From Alistipes sp. UBA928 (GTDB taxonomy: Bacteria > Bacteroidota > Bacteroidia > Bacteroidales > Rikenellaceae): DNA of 8,823 bases. Location of the stretch: assembly GCA_002293665.1 (NCBI GenBank), contig DBDQ01000134.1, forward strand, positions 1-8,823. The letters run 5' to 3'. The notes beneath the pieces were generated by a model, which was not told the origin of the DNA, did not search any database, and saw nothing but the letters and a program-made list of their open reading frames with translations. Positions within the stretch are counted from its first letter, which is position 1. The number at the start of each line of letters is the position of its first letter. Positions 1 to 5,831 of this stretch are shown here, in pieces. Both the position numbers and the translations under genes were made by a program.

Positions 1-60
1 CTGCTCCATCGTCTCGGGAGCGAGTTTGGCGGTGTAATCTTTGGGAATGTAGAGAGGCAT
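1..60 (-). CDS. N-terminal fragment, probable aspartate-ammonia ligase
   Basis: Only the first 20 codons are in the window; the gene runs off the left edge. They begin at the ATG at 60-58 and read MPLYIPKDYTAKLAPETMEQ. The pattern of an I-P pair near the start, then Y, K-L and T/E residues is like the beginning of AsnA-type asparagine synthetases (aspartate + NH3 + ATP to asparagine), which start with a similar IPxxYxxxL segment in several bacteria. Twenty residues cannot prove the family, so no symbol is given. The gene follows ruvB by 28 bases on the same strand, which suggests cotranscription with it. No clear Shine-Dalgarno sequence precedes the ATG, as is usual in Bacteroidetes. Confidence 0.45.
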   Translation of the reverse strand, partial: MPLYIPKDYTAKLAPETMEQ

Positions 61-69
61 ATTCTATTG

Positions 70-93
70 CGAATTATGGATTTACGAATTATG
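70..93. repeat. short tandem direct repeat at the ruvB stop
   Basis: The 9-mer CGAATTATG occurs at 70-78 and again at 85-93, with a period of 15 bases. The second copy overlaps the ruvB stop codon (TAA on the minus strand at 91-89). The repeat is A+T-rich within a G+C-rich region and fills most of the ruvB to asnA-like gap. It may be a short local duplication that left a second in-frame TAA; no function is apparent. Confidence 0.5.
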
Positions 94-1093
94 AAAACAG
101 GCCGGGGTCTTCGGGGAGACGGCTCAGACCCAGGTGGGTGTAGGCGAGTTCGGTGGCTTCGCGGCCGCGGGGGGTGCGTTTGAGGAAACCCTCTTTGATG
201 AGGAACGGCTCGTAGACCTCCTCGATCGTGCCGGGCTCTTCGCCCACGGCCGTTGCAATGGTGCCCAGTCCCACGGGGCCGCCGCGGAACTTCGAGATTA
301 TCGTGGTGAGGATGCGGTTGTCCATCGTGTCGAGCCCGCGTGCGTCGATGTTGAGCGCACCCAGTGCCACCCGCGTGATGGCAAGGTCGATGTGACCGCC
401 CCCCTGCACCATCGCGAAGTCGCGCACACGGCGCAGCAGGGCGTTGGCGATGCGGGGTGTGCCGCGCGAACGCATGGCGATCTCGTGTGCCGCTCCGTCG
501 TCGATGCCGATGCCGAGTATGCCCGCCGATCGCTGCACGATGCCCCGCAGAATGTTTGCGTCGTAGTACTCCAACAGGCACTGAATGCCGAAACGGGCTC
601 TCAACGGACTTGTGAGCAGGCCGCTGCGGGTCGTGGCGCCGATCAGCGTGAAAGGGTTGAGTTCGATCTGTATCGAACGCGCCGAGGGGCCCTTGTCGAG
701 CACTATGTCGATCTTGTAGTCCTCCATCGCCGAGTAGAGATACTCCTCGATGATGGGGGTCAGACGGTGGATCTCGTCGATGAAAAGCACGTCGCCGCGA
801 CCGAGGTTCGTCAGTAGTCCCGCCAGGTCGCCCGGCTTGTCGAGCACGGGGCCCGAGGTGACTTTCATGGCGGCGCCCATCTCGTTGGCAATGATGCCCG
901 CGAGGGTGGTTTTGCCAAGTCCCGGAGGGCCGTGCAGCAACACGTGGTCGAGCGATTCGCCCCTCATTAGGGCGGCGCGGATGAAGATACGCAGATTTTC
1001 GACGGTCTTGTCCTGTCCGCTGAATGCCCCCAACTCCTGCGGGCGGATGGTGTTCTCGAATTCGAGGTCGCTCGTGTTACGATCCAATGCCAT
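89..1093 (-). CDS. ruvB: Holliday junction branch migration DNA helicase RuvB
   Basis: RuvB is the hexameric AAA+ motor that, with RuvA, drives branch migration of Holliday junctions before RuvC resolution in recombination and repair. The 334-residue product has the usual family length and all hallmarks: the N-terminal RPxxLxxFxGQ segment (about 17-27), Walker A GPPGLGKT (55-62), Walker B FIDEIHR (104-110), sensor 1 GATT (152-155), the arginine-finger region SPLRARFG (162-169), sensor 2 GTPRIAN (211-217), and the C-terminal winged helix with GPVGLGTIA (272-280) and the ending RTPRGREAT (306-314). The start at 1093 gives the normal N-terminus. A TACCTTTG promoter-like element ends only 5 bases before the ATG, so the mRNA may be nearly leaderless. 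The gene lies 24 bases after the esterase stop; ruvA and ruvC are not in the window. Identification is secure. Confidence 0.98.
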   Translation of the reverse strand: MALDRNTSDLEFENTIRPQELGAFSGQDKTVENLRIFIRAALMRGESLDHVLLHGPPGLGKTTLAGIIANEMGAAMKVTSGPVLDKPGDLAGLLTNLGRGDVLFIDEIHRLTPIIEEYLYSAMEDYKIDIVLDKGPSARSIQIELNPFTLIGATTRSGLLTSPLRARFGIQCLLEYYDANILRGIVQRSAGILGIGIDDGAAHEIAMRSRGTPRIANALLRRVRDFAMVQGGGHIDLAITRVALGALNIDARGLDTMDNRILTTIISKFRGGPVGLGTIATAVGEEPGTIEEVYEPFLIKEGFLKRTPRGREATELAYTHLGLSRLPEDPGLFS

Positions 1094-1098
1094 GAGCG

Positions 1099-1106
1099 CA
1101 AAGGTA
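1099..1106 (-). promoter_or_regulatory. TAnnTTTG -7 promoter element for ruvB
   Basis: The minus strand reads TACCTTTG at 1106-1099, an exact match to the Bacteroidetes sigma-ABfr -7 consensus TAnnTTTG. It lies in the 24-base gap before ruvB, with five bases (CGCTC) between it and the ATG. No good -33 TTG is seen at the expected distance. If it is used, transcription would begin at or within a few bases of the start codon. Confidence 0.5.
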
Positions 1107-1117
1107 CGAAAATATCT

Positions 1118-2419
1118 TTATTTTTTGAGATACCGGTCGAGGAAGGCGTCAGAGGCGGCGTTTTGTTCGTTGAACTGCCAGTGGGCGGTTTGGGGCACGA
1201 GCATCAGTTCCTTGGGCGCCGTGACGCTGTTGTAGGCCGAGAAGGTGCTCGTCGGCGGACAGGTCTTGTCGTTGTAGCCCATCGAGAAGAAGACCGGCGC
1301 ACGCAGCACGCGGGCAAAGTTGACCGCGTCGTAGTACGACAGCGTTTCCAGCACCTCGGGCGTGTTGTAAAGGTTGCCCGAGGGGTTGCGCAACAGATGG
1401 GGCCAGCCGCCCGCCCGCCCGTGCAGATAGCCCGTCATGTCGCTCAGCGCTGGGTAGAACGACGACACGCACTTGATGCGGCTGTCGAGCGCGCCCACCA
1501 CGATCGCAAGGGCACCGCCCTGGCTGCCGCCCGCAACGCCTATATTCTCGCCGTCGAACTGCGGCAGAGAGAAGATAAGATCGACTCCACGGCGGCATCC
1601 GCGGTAGACTTTATTGTAGTAGTAAGTTTCGCGACTCTCGATGTTCATCGACTGGTAGCCCAGGAGCGCACCGTCGCGCAGGAGGTTGTAGATACGCTGG
1701 TCGAGGGTGACGGGAACGCCGTGTATGCCCATCTCGAGCGTTATGTAGCCTCGTTCGGCCGTGGCGATCTGACCGGCATAGGGGCGGACACCGGCGCCCG
1801 GCACTAGCAGTATGGCGGGGTATTTGCCCGGAGCTTTCGGAATGCAAAGTATGCCGTACATGCGTCCGCCGCGAGCGGTGTAGACGTAGCTCACCTCGTA
1901 GACGTCGACCGTGGAGGTGCATCTGTCGGGCAGCAGCCTCATTTCGGGCCGCAACTCCATCCTGTCGTCGAGCTCGCGCTGCGAAGCCCACCAGTCGGCG
2001 AAGTCGTCGGGCATGGCTACGGTCGGCTCTATGCGGTCGCGCTCTACGCCGACTGTCTTCCACTGGTTGTAGCGGCGGCCGTCGACCTCCACCGACACTC
2101 CCAGAGTGAAGAATCCGGGGACGGTCATCTTGCCGGCGTCGATCTTCACGGTGCCTTTGGCGCCGGTGTTGGCCTCGCGCGCGACCACGGGCGGCATCAT
2201 CTCGGGCCCCGCCTCCCAGCGGAAGTCGACGCCGGCCATCGGCAGTTCGTTGCGCAGGATCGAGACCTCGAATTCGATCTTTTCGCCCACGGCGTAGTCC
2301 CACGACATTTTGGTGGGCACGATGTCGACTTTCACATAGGGTGCATTGCCGGTTTGCTGGGCCAAGGCGCCGATGCAGGCTCCGGCGAGTAGGGCCACGA
2401 GGGCGATAAGTTTTTTCAT
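1118..2419 (-). CDS. secreted acetylxylan esterase-like alpha/beta hydrolase
   Basis: The 433-residue protein resembles the acetylxylan esterase/cephalosporin-C deacetylase family (AXE1 type), which removes acetyl groups from xylan-derived or related substrates. The start at 2419 is preferred over the upstream in-frame ATG at 2461 because it opens directly with a signal peptide: MKK, a hydrophobic core, and a probable signal peptidase I site after ALA (about residue 20). Residues about 25-125 look like a beta-rich accessory domain. The catalytic domain has the strand ending in VPGAG (206-210), nucleophile motif GGSQG with Ser299, acid Asp384 in MGYNDKTCPP, and His413 in TAHWQ, so the triad is intact. 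It probably acts in the periplasm or outside the cell. No SusC/D pair or other glycan-utilisation genes are nearby, so the substrate is inference. On the minus strand TACCTTGT at 2465-2458 is a poor promoter match. It is divergent from the sigma gene. Confidence 0.85.
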   Translation of the reverse strand: MKKLIALVALLAGACIGALAQQTGNAPYVKVDIVPTKMSWDYAVGEKIEFEVSILRNELPMAGVDFRWEAGPEMMPPVVAREANTGAKGTVKIDAGKMTVPGFFTLGVSVEVDGRRYNQWKTVGVERDRIEPTVAMPDDFADWWASQRELDDRMELRPEMRLLPDRCTSTVDVYEVSYVYTARGGRMYGILCIPKAPGKYPAILLVPGAGVRPYAGQIATAERGYITLEMGIHGVPVTLDQRIYNLLRDGALLGYQSMNIESRETYYYNKVYRGCRRGVDLIFSLPQFDGENIGVAGGSQGGALAIVVGALDSRIKCVSSFYPALSDMTGYLHGRAGGWPHLLRNPSGNLYNTPEVLETLSYYDAVNFARVLRAPVFFSMGYNDKTCPPTSTFSAYNSVTAPKELMLVPQTAHWQFNEQNAASDAFLDRYLKK

Positions 2420-2544
2420 AACAGTCAGATAGAGTATTAGTTCGGTATTATTTCCGCACAAGGTACAAAAATTTTTTCACCACGCGATGCAAGATTCCGC
2501 AATCGGACGATTTAACCAACGGGTGTACGAGAGGAATTAAGTTG

Positions 2545-2552
2545 TATATTTG
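2545..2552 (+). promoter_or_regulatory. TAnnTTTG -7 promoter element for the ECF sigma operon
   Basis: TATATTTG matches the Bacteroidetes housekeeping -7 consensus TAnnTTTG exactly. It lies 62 bases before the sigma start codon at 2615, predicting a leader of roughly 55 bases. No convincing -33 TTG is visible about 20 bases upstream (the sequence there is GGTGTA). The rest of the 195-base divergent gap (2420-2614) shows no hairpin, repeat or small ORF that I can support. Confidence 0.5.
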
Positions 2553-2614
2553 GAGTCTGCTACAACAGAAATTTCGATCGGGAGGCCCGCAAAGCCCCCG
2601 CGTTTACCCCGAGA

Positions 2615-3187
2615 ATGACGAGCGACAACAACAGGGAAAGAGATTTGGTGACGAGGATCGCCGCAGGCGACAGAGTTGCCATGAGGGTGTTCTACGACGA
2701 CTATTCGGGGTATCTCACCGCGGTCTGCTCGAGGTATGTGACGGCGCGCGACGAGGTGAAGGATGTGTTGCAGGAGAGCTTCATCAAGATTTTCGGGTCG
2801 ATAGGCCGGTTCGAATACCGGGGCCCGGGAGCACTCAGGGCGTGGGCGTCGAGGATCGTGGTCAACGAGTCGCTGAAGCATTTGAGGGAGCGCAAAAAAC
2901 TGCGCCTGCCGATGGTTGCCGACGGTTGGGGCGAGGCGAGGGAGGATGAGTATCCCGATCACGAGGCGGTGCCGGCGGCGGTGATAATGGAGATGATCCG
3001 CGCGCTGCCCGACGGATACCGCACGGTATTCAACCTCTACATCTTCGAGCGAAAGAGCCACCGCGAGATCGCCTCGATGTTGAGCATAGCCGAGAACTCG
3101 TCGGCCTCGCAGCTTCACCGGGCCCGGAGCCTGCTGGCGCGCAGGATCAGGGAGTATGTATCGAAAAACGACAGAAACTATGGATAA
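2615..3187 (+). CDS. ECF-type RNA polymerase sigma factor
   Basis: The 190-residue protein has the two-domain ECF sigma layout. Sigma region 2 spans about residues 10-93: the LVxRIAAGD start, then DEVKDVLQESFIKIF at 46-60 (regions 2.2-2.3), then RAWASRIVVNESLKHLR at 75-91 (region 2.4, -10 recognition). A short acidic linker (about 105-120) leads to region 4 at about 123-178, with LPDGYRTVFNLYIFERKSHREIA-type residues (131-153) and a helix-turn-helix ending in SASQLHRARS (163-172), which contacts -35 DNA. It lacks extra C-terminal domains. The start at 2615 gives the normal N-terminus; the preceding GAGA is at best a weak ribosome site. Its stop overlaps the start of the next gene, which encodes its likely membrane-bound anti-sigma factor. 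The regulon cannot be read from this window. Confidence 0.95.
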   Translation: MTSDNNRERDLVTRIAAGDRVAMRVFYDDYSGYLTAVCSRYVTARDEVKDVLQESFIKIFGSIGRFEYRGPGALRAWASRIVVNESLKHLRERKKLRLPMVADGWGEAREDEYPDHEAVPAAVIMEMIRALPDGYRTVFNLYIFERKSHREIASMLSIAENSSASQLHRARSLLARRIREYVSKNDRNYG

Positions 3188-4523
3188 CAGATGGTCGGAT
3201 AGCCTGAGACAGAGGATGGAAGCCCACCGTGAAACCCCGCCTGAGGGGCTGTGGGAGGCTGTCGAACAGGGAATGGATCGCCAGGCGAAGGCTTTGTCGC
3301 GCCGCAGGAGCACCCTGTGGTGGGGCATCGGCTCGGGAGCCGCGGCGGCCGTGGCGGCGCTCTTTTTTCTGCTGATGGGCGACGGTGGCTCTGCGGGTGA
3401 TCCCGCGGGTGGCGGTGCCGTTACTCCGCCCGTTGCCGTCGATCACCGCCCGTTGATGGCTGATCCGGTCGTCGATACTGTTACTGATCCGGAGCGCGTG
3501 TCGGGTCAGTATGTCGATCCCGCCGCCGTTCCGACCCCGGTTTCGATGTGGCCGGCTCCGGTGGTGTTGCCCGGCGGCGGCGAGGATACGCCTGTGACGA
3601 TTCCGGGGATGATTCCCGATGTGGCCCCGGAAATAATCCCGGAGACGCCCTCGGGAGCAACTCCCGAAACTAAGCCTGAACCGGAGGAGCCACGTCGTGA
3701 GCGGCCGACGGAGCCGCGCCCCGCCACCCCCGACTACGAAAAATATCTTGCAACGGATACCCCGGCCCCGAGCAGGAAATCGCGCCGAAACGGCCGATGG
3801 ACGGCGGGCCTATACGCCTCGAACTCCTCGTTTGCAGGCTCCCGCAGCAATTTGAAGTTTAACTCTTTGCCCACTTCCTCACCCCCCCTGTTCTCTGACT
3901 TCAACTACGGCGATGCAAGCTCCTACGTCTCTTCGTCGACCACTACGCCGTTGCCTCCCCCAAAGTTCTACTACTCCGCCGACGCATTGAGGAAGTCGGT
4001 CTACAACGACGTGAAACACCGGCAGCCCGTGACCGTGGGTCTTTCGGTGGGCTATGGCCTCGGCGAGAGGTGGAGCCTCACGGGCGGGGTGACCTACACG
4101 CGCCTCGCGTCGACCTTCAAGACCGCCAGCGGCCTCTACTCCGGCTCCTGCGAGCAGGTTCTGCACTACATAGGCATACCGTTGGACATCAAATACGACT
4201 TGTGGCGCAGCGTCTGGGGCCTGTCGGTCTATCTGTCGGCAGGCGGACACGCGGCCAAAAGCGTGTCGGGCAGAGTGACCGGCAATGGTGTGCCCCGGTT
4301 GGTGACGGGCGGAACGGCGGCCAGCGGCAAAATATCCGATCCCCGTGTGCAGTGGTCGGTGAGGGGCTCGGCGGGTGTGGGATACGACTTCATCCCGATG
4401 GTGGGTCTCTACGTCGAGCCGGGGGTCGACTACCACTTCGACAACGGCAGCTATGTGGAGACGGTGTGGAAAGACCGGCCGCTCAACTTCGGCTTTCGCC
4501 TCGGTTTTCGCCTCTCGCTTTGA
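3180..4523 (+). CDS. Dma-like anti-sigma/outer-membrane beta-barrel hybrid protein
   Basis: The 447-residue protein has four parts. Residues 1-45 are a charged cytoplasmic head (MDNRWSDSLRQRM, then PPEGLWEAVEQGM), a pattern typical of short anti-sigma regions encoded after Bacteroidetes ECF sigma genes. Residues 47-66 (WWGIG to FLLM) form one transmembrane helix. Residues about 67-205 are a proline-rich, low-complexity periplasmic linker. Residues about 206-447 resemble the PorT/OMP_b-brl outer-membrane beta-barrel, with PVTVGLSVGYGLGERWSLTG (283-302), HYIGIPLDIKYDLW (329-342) and a closing FGFRLGFRLSL strand. The start at 3180 is chosen because it gives a typical head and an 8-base overlap with the sigma stop; ATG 3156 would add only eight residues. 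Architecture and context match the dual membrane-spanning anti-sigma factors (Dma) of B. thetaiotaomicron. The inferred role is to sense the envelope and hold the sigma factor. A strong terminator follows. Confidence 0.85.
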   Translation: MDNRWSDSLRQRMEAHRETPPEGLWEAVEQGMDRQAKALSRRRSTLWWGIGSGAAAAVAALFFLLMGDGGSAGDPAGGGAVTPPVAVDHRPLMADPVVDTVTDPERVSGQYVDPAAVPTPVSMWPAPVVLPGGGEDTPVTIPGMIPDVAPEIIPETPSGATPETKPEPEEPRRERPTEPRPATPDYEKYLATDTPAPSRKSRRNGRWTAGLYASNSSFAGSRSNLKFNSLPTSSPPLFSDFNYGDASSYVSSSTTTPLPPPKFYYSADALRKSVYNDVKHRQPVTVGLSVGYGLGERWSLTGGVTYTRLASTFKTASGLYSGSCEQVLHYIGIPLDIKYDLWRSVWGLSVYLSAGGHAAKSVSGRVTGNGVPRLVTGGTAASGKISDPRVQWSVRGSAGVGYDFIPMVGLYVEPGVDYHFDNGSYVETVWKDRPLNFGFRLGFRLSL

Positions 4524-4550
4524 TGCTTGTGCCCGCGCGGCAATCACAGC

Positions 4551-4590
4551 AAAAAGAGCAAGCCCGAATCGGCGGTTTGCTCTTTTTTTT
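4551..4590 (+). terminator. intrinsic terminator of the sigma/anti-sigma operon
   Basis: GAGCAA at 4556-4561 pairs with TTGCTC at 4577-4582. The stem extends outward through A4551-4555 with T4583-4587 and inward through a G-T pair and two C-G pairs, leaving a loop of about nine bases. A run of eight T residues (4583-4590) follows. It begins 28 bases after the beta-barrel gene stop, an ideal place for a rho-independent terminator. Confidence 0.88.
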
Positions 4591-4592
4591 GC

Positions 4593-4600
4593 TACATTTG
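4593..4600 (+). promoter_or_regulatory. TAnnTTTG -7 promoter element for purM-fprA
   Basis: TACATTTG is an exact TAnnTTTG match located 25 bases before the purM ATG at 4626, predicting a leader of about 20 bases. It begins only two bases after the terminator T-run, so any -33 contact would lie inside the terminator stem; no clean TTG is found at the usual spacing. Confidence 0.55.
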
Positions 4601-4625
4601 TGGGTTGAAAAATTCACATACGCAC

Positions 4626-5831
4626 ATGACCGAAATATCGAAATACGGGCTGCGGGGGGTGTCGTCCGACAAGGAGGATGTCCACGCGGCGATCAAAAAC
4701 GTCGACAAGGGGGTGTTCCCGAGGGCTTTCTGCAAAATAATTCCCGATACGCTGAGCGGTGATCCCGACAGTTGCCTCGTGATGCACGCCGACGGTGCAG
4801 GCACAAAATCGTCGCTCGCCTACGCCTACTGGCGCGAGACGGGCGACATAAGCGTGTGGCGCGGCATAGCACAGGACGCCGTGGTGATGAATACCGACGA
4901 TCTGCTGTGTGTGGGTATCACGAGCGGTATACTGCTCTCGTCGACCATCGGGCGCAACAAACGCCTGATTCCCGGTGAGGTGATAGCCGAGATAATTAGC
5001 GGCACCGAGGAGTTTCTGGAGTCGATGCGCTCGCTGGGTGTCGACATAGTTTCGACCGGGGGCGAGACCGCCGACGTGGGCGATCTGGTGCGCACGGTGA
5101 TTGTCGACAGCACCGTGACGGCACGCATCGGCCGCGCCGACGTGATCGACAACGCGCATATCCGGCCCGGCGATGTGATCGTGGGGCTCGCGTCGTTCGG
5201 ACAGGCGACATATGAACGAGGGTACAACGGCGGCATGGGGTCGAACGGGCTGACCTCGGCGCGCCACGATGTGTTCGCGCGCTATGTGGCCGAGAAATAT
5301 CCCGAAACCTACGACACTGCGATTCCCGAAGAGTTGGCCTATTCGGGTGGGATGCGCCTCACCGATTCCGTTGAGGGTTCGCCGCTCGACGCCGGGAGGT
5401 TGGTTTTGTCGCCAACGCGCACTTATGCCCCCGTAATCAGTGGGGTGCTGGCCGAAAAACGCCCGAAAATTCACGGCATGGTGCATTGCAGCGGGGGAGG
5501 GCAGACGAAAATACTTCATTTTTTGGGCGAAGGACTGCGCGTCGTCAAAGACAATCTGTTCGACTGGCCGCCTCTTTTTCGACTGATCGCCGAGCAGAGC
5601 GGAACCCCGGCGCGCGAAATGTATAAGGTGTTCAACATGGGCCACAGAATGGAGATATATCTCGATCCGGCCGACGCCGACGAGGTGATCGCAATTTCGC
5701 GTTCGTTCGGCATAGACGCACGGGTGGTGGGCCGCGTCGAAAGTGCCGGAGGTGCCGGGAGCGTCGGTACCGGGAAAACGCAGGCTGTGATCCGCCACGA
5801 CGGCGAGGAATTTATATACGAAAAACTATGA
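4626..5831 (+). CDS. purM: phosphoribosylformylglycinamidine cyclo-ligase (AIR synthase)
   Basis: PurM converts FGAM and ATP to aminoimidazole ribotide, step five of purine synthesis in the cytoplasm. The 401-residue product has the PurM/SelD ATP-binding fold: MHADGAGTKSSLA (53-65), QDAVVMNTDDLLCVG (83-97), STGGETAD (143-150), PGDVIVGLASFG (181-192), SNGLTSAR (206-213), SPTRTYAP (262-269), HCSGGGQTK (287-295) and VFNMGHRMEIYL (335-346). It is longer than the roughly 345-residue E. coli enzyme, and the usual FNMGIGM reads FNMGHRM, as I recall for the Bacteroidetes form, which databases often call AIR synthase-related. The start at 4626 follows the terminator and promoter; the in-frame ATG at 4527 would have to be read through the terminator and is rejected. 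The last 27 residues include a Gly/Ala-rich stretch. The stop overlaps the fprA start by four bases (ATGA). Confidence 0.9.
   Translation: MTEISKYGLRGVSSDKEDVHAAIKNVDKGVFPRAFCKIIPDTLSGDPDSCLVMHADGAGTKSSLAYAYWRETGDISVWRGIAQDAVVMNTDDLLCVGITSGILLSSTIGRNKRLIPGEVIAEIISGTEEFLESMRSLGVDIVSTGGETADVGDLVRTVIVDSTVTARIGRADVIDNAHIRPGDVIVGLASFGQATYERGYNGGMGSNGLTSARHDVFARYVAEKYPETYDTAIPEELAYSGGMRLTDSVEGSPLDAGRLVLSPTRTYAPVISGVLAEKRPKIHGMVHCSGGGQTKILHFLGEGLRVVKDNLFDWPPLFRLIAEQSGTPAREMYKVFNMGHRMEIYLDPADADEVIAISRSFGIDARVVGRVESAGGAGSVGTGKTQAVIRHDGEEFIYEKL

Noticed and set aside
134..817. 227-codon plus-strand open frame inside ruvB
   Set aside because: It is antisense to a fully conserved RuvB, with no family features of its own.
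2420..2461. Upstream in-frame start for the esterase adding 14 residues
   Set aside because: The ATG at 2419 opens a textbook signal peptide; the extension would displace it from the N-terminus.
2458..2465. TACCTTGT as an esterase promoter element on the minus strand
   Set aside because: It departs from TAnnTTTG at two positions in the TTTG half, so it is too weak to list as a feature.
3156..3179. Upstream ATG for the anti-sigma/barrel gene
   Set aside because: It would increase overlap with the sigma gene to 32 bases and add eight residues; the start at 3180 matches typical MDxxW beginnings after sigma genes.
3506..3727. Gly/Ser-rich minus-strand open frame under the proline-rich linker
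   Set aside because: Its repetitive sequence merely mirrors the low-complexity linker codons on the other strand.
4527..4625. Upstream in-frame start for purM adding 33 residues
   Set aside because: The extension would be translated through the terminator hairpin and the promoter element and has no resemblance to PurM N-termini.
4614..5798. 394-codon open frame on the minus strand across nearly all of purM
   Set aside because: It is a codon-bias shadow in a G+C-rich gene; the translation is rich in His, Arg and Ala with no recognisable domain, and purM on the plus strand is certain.
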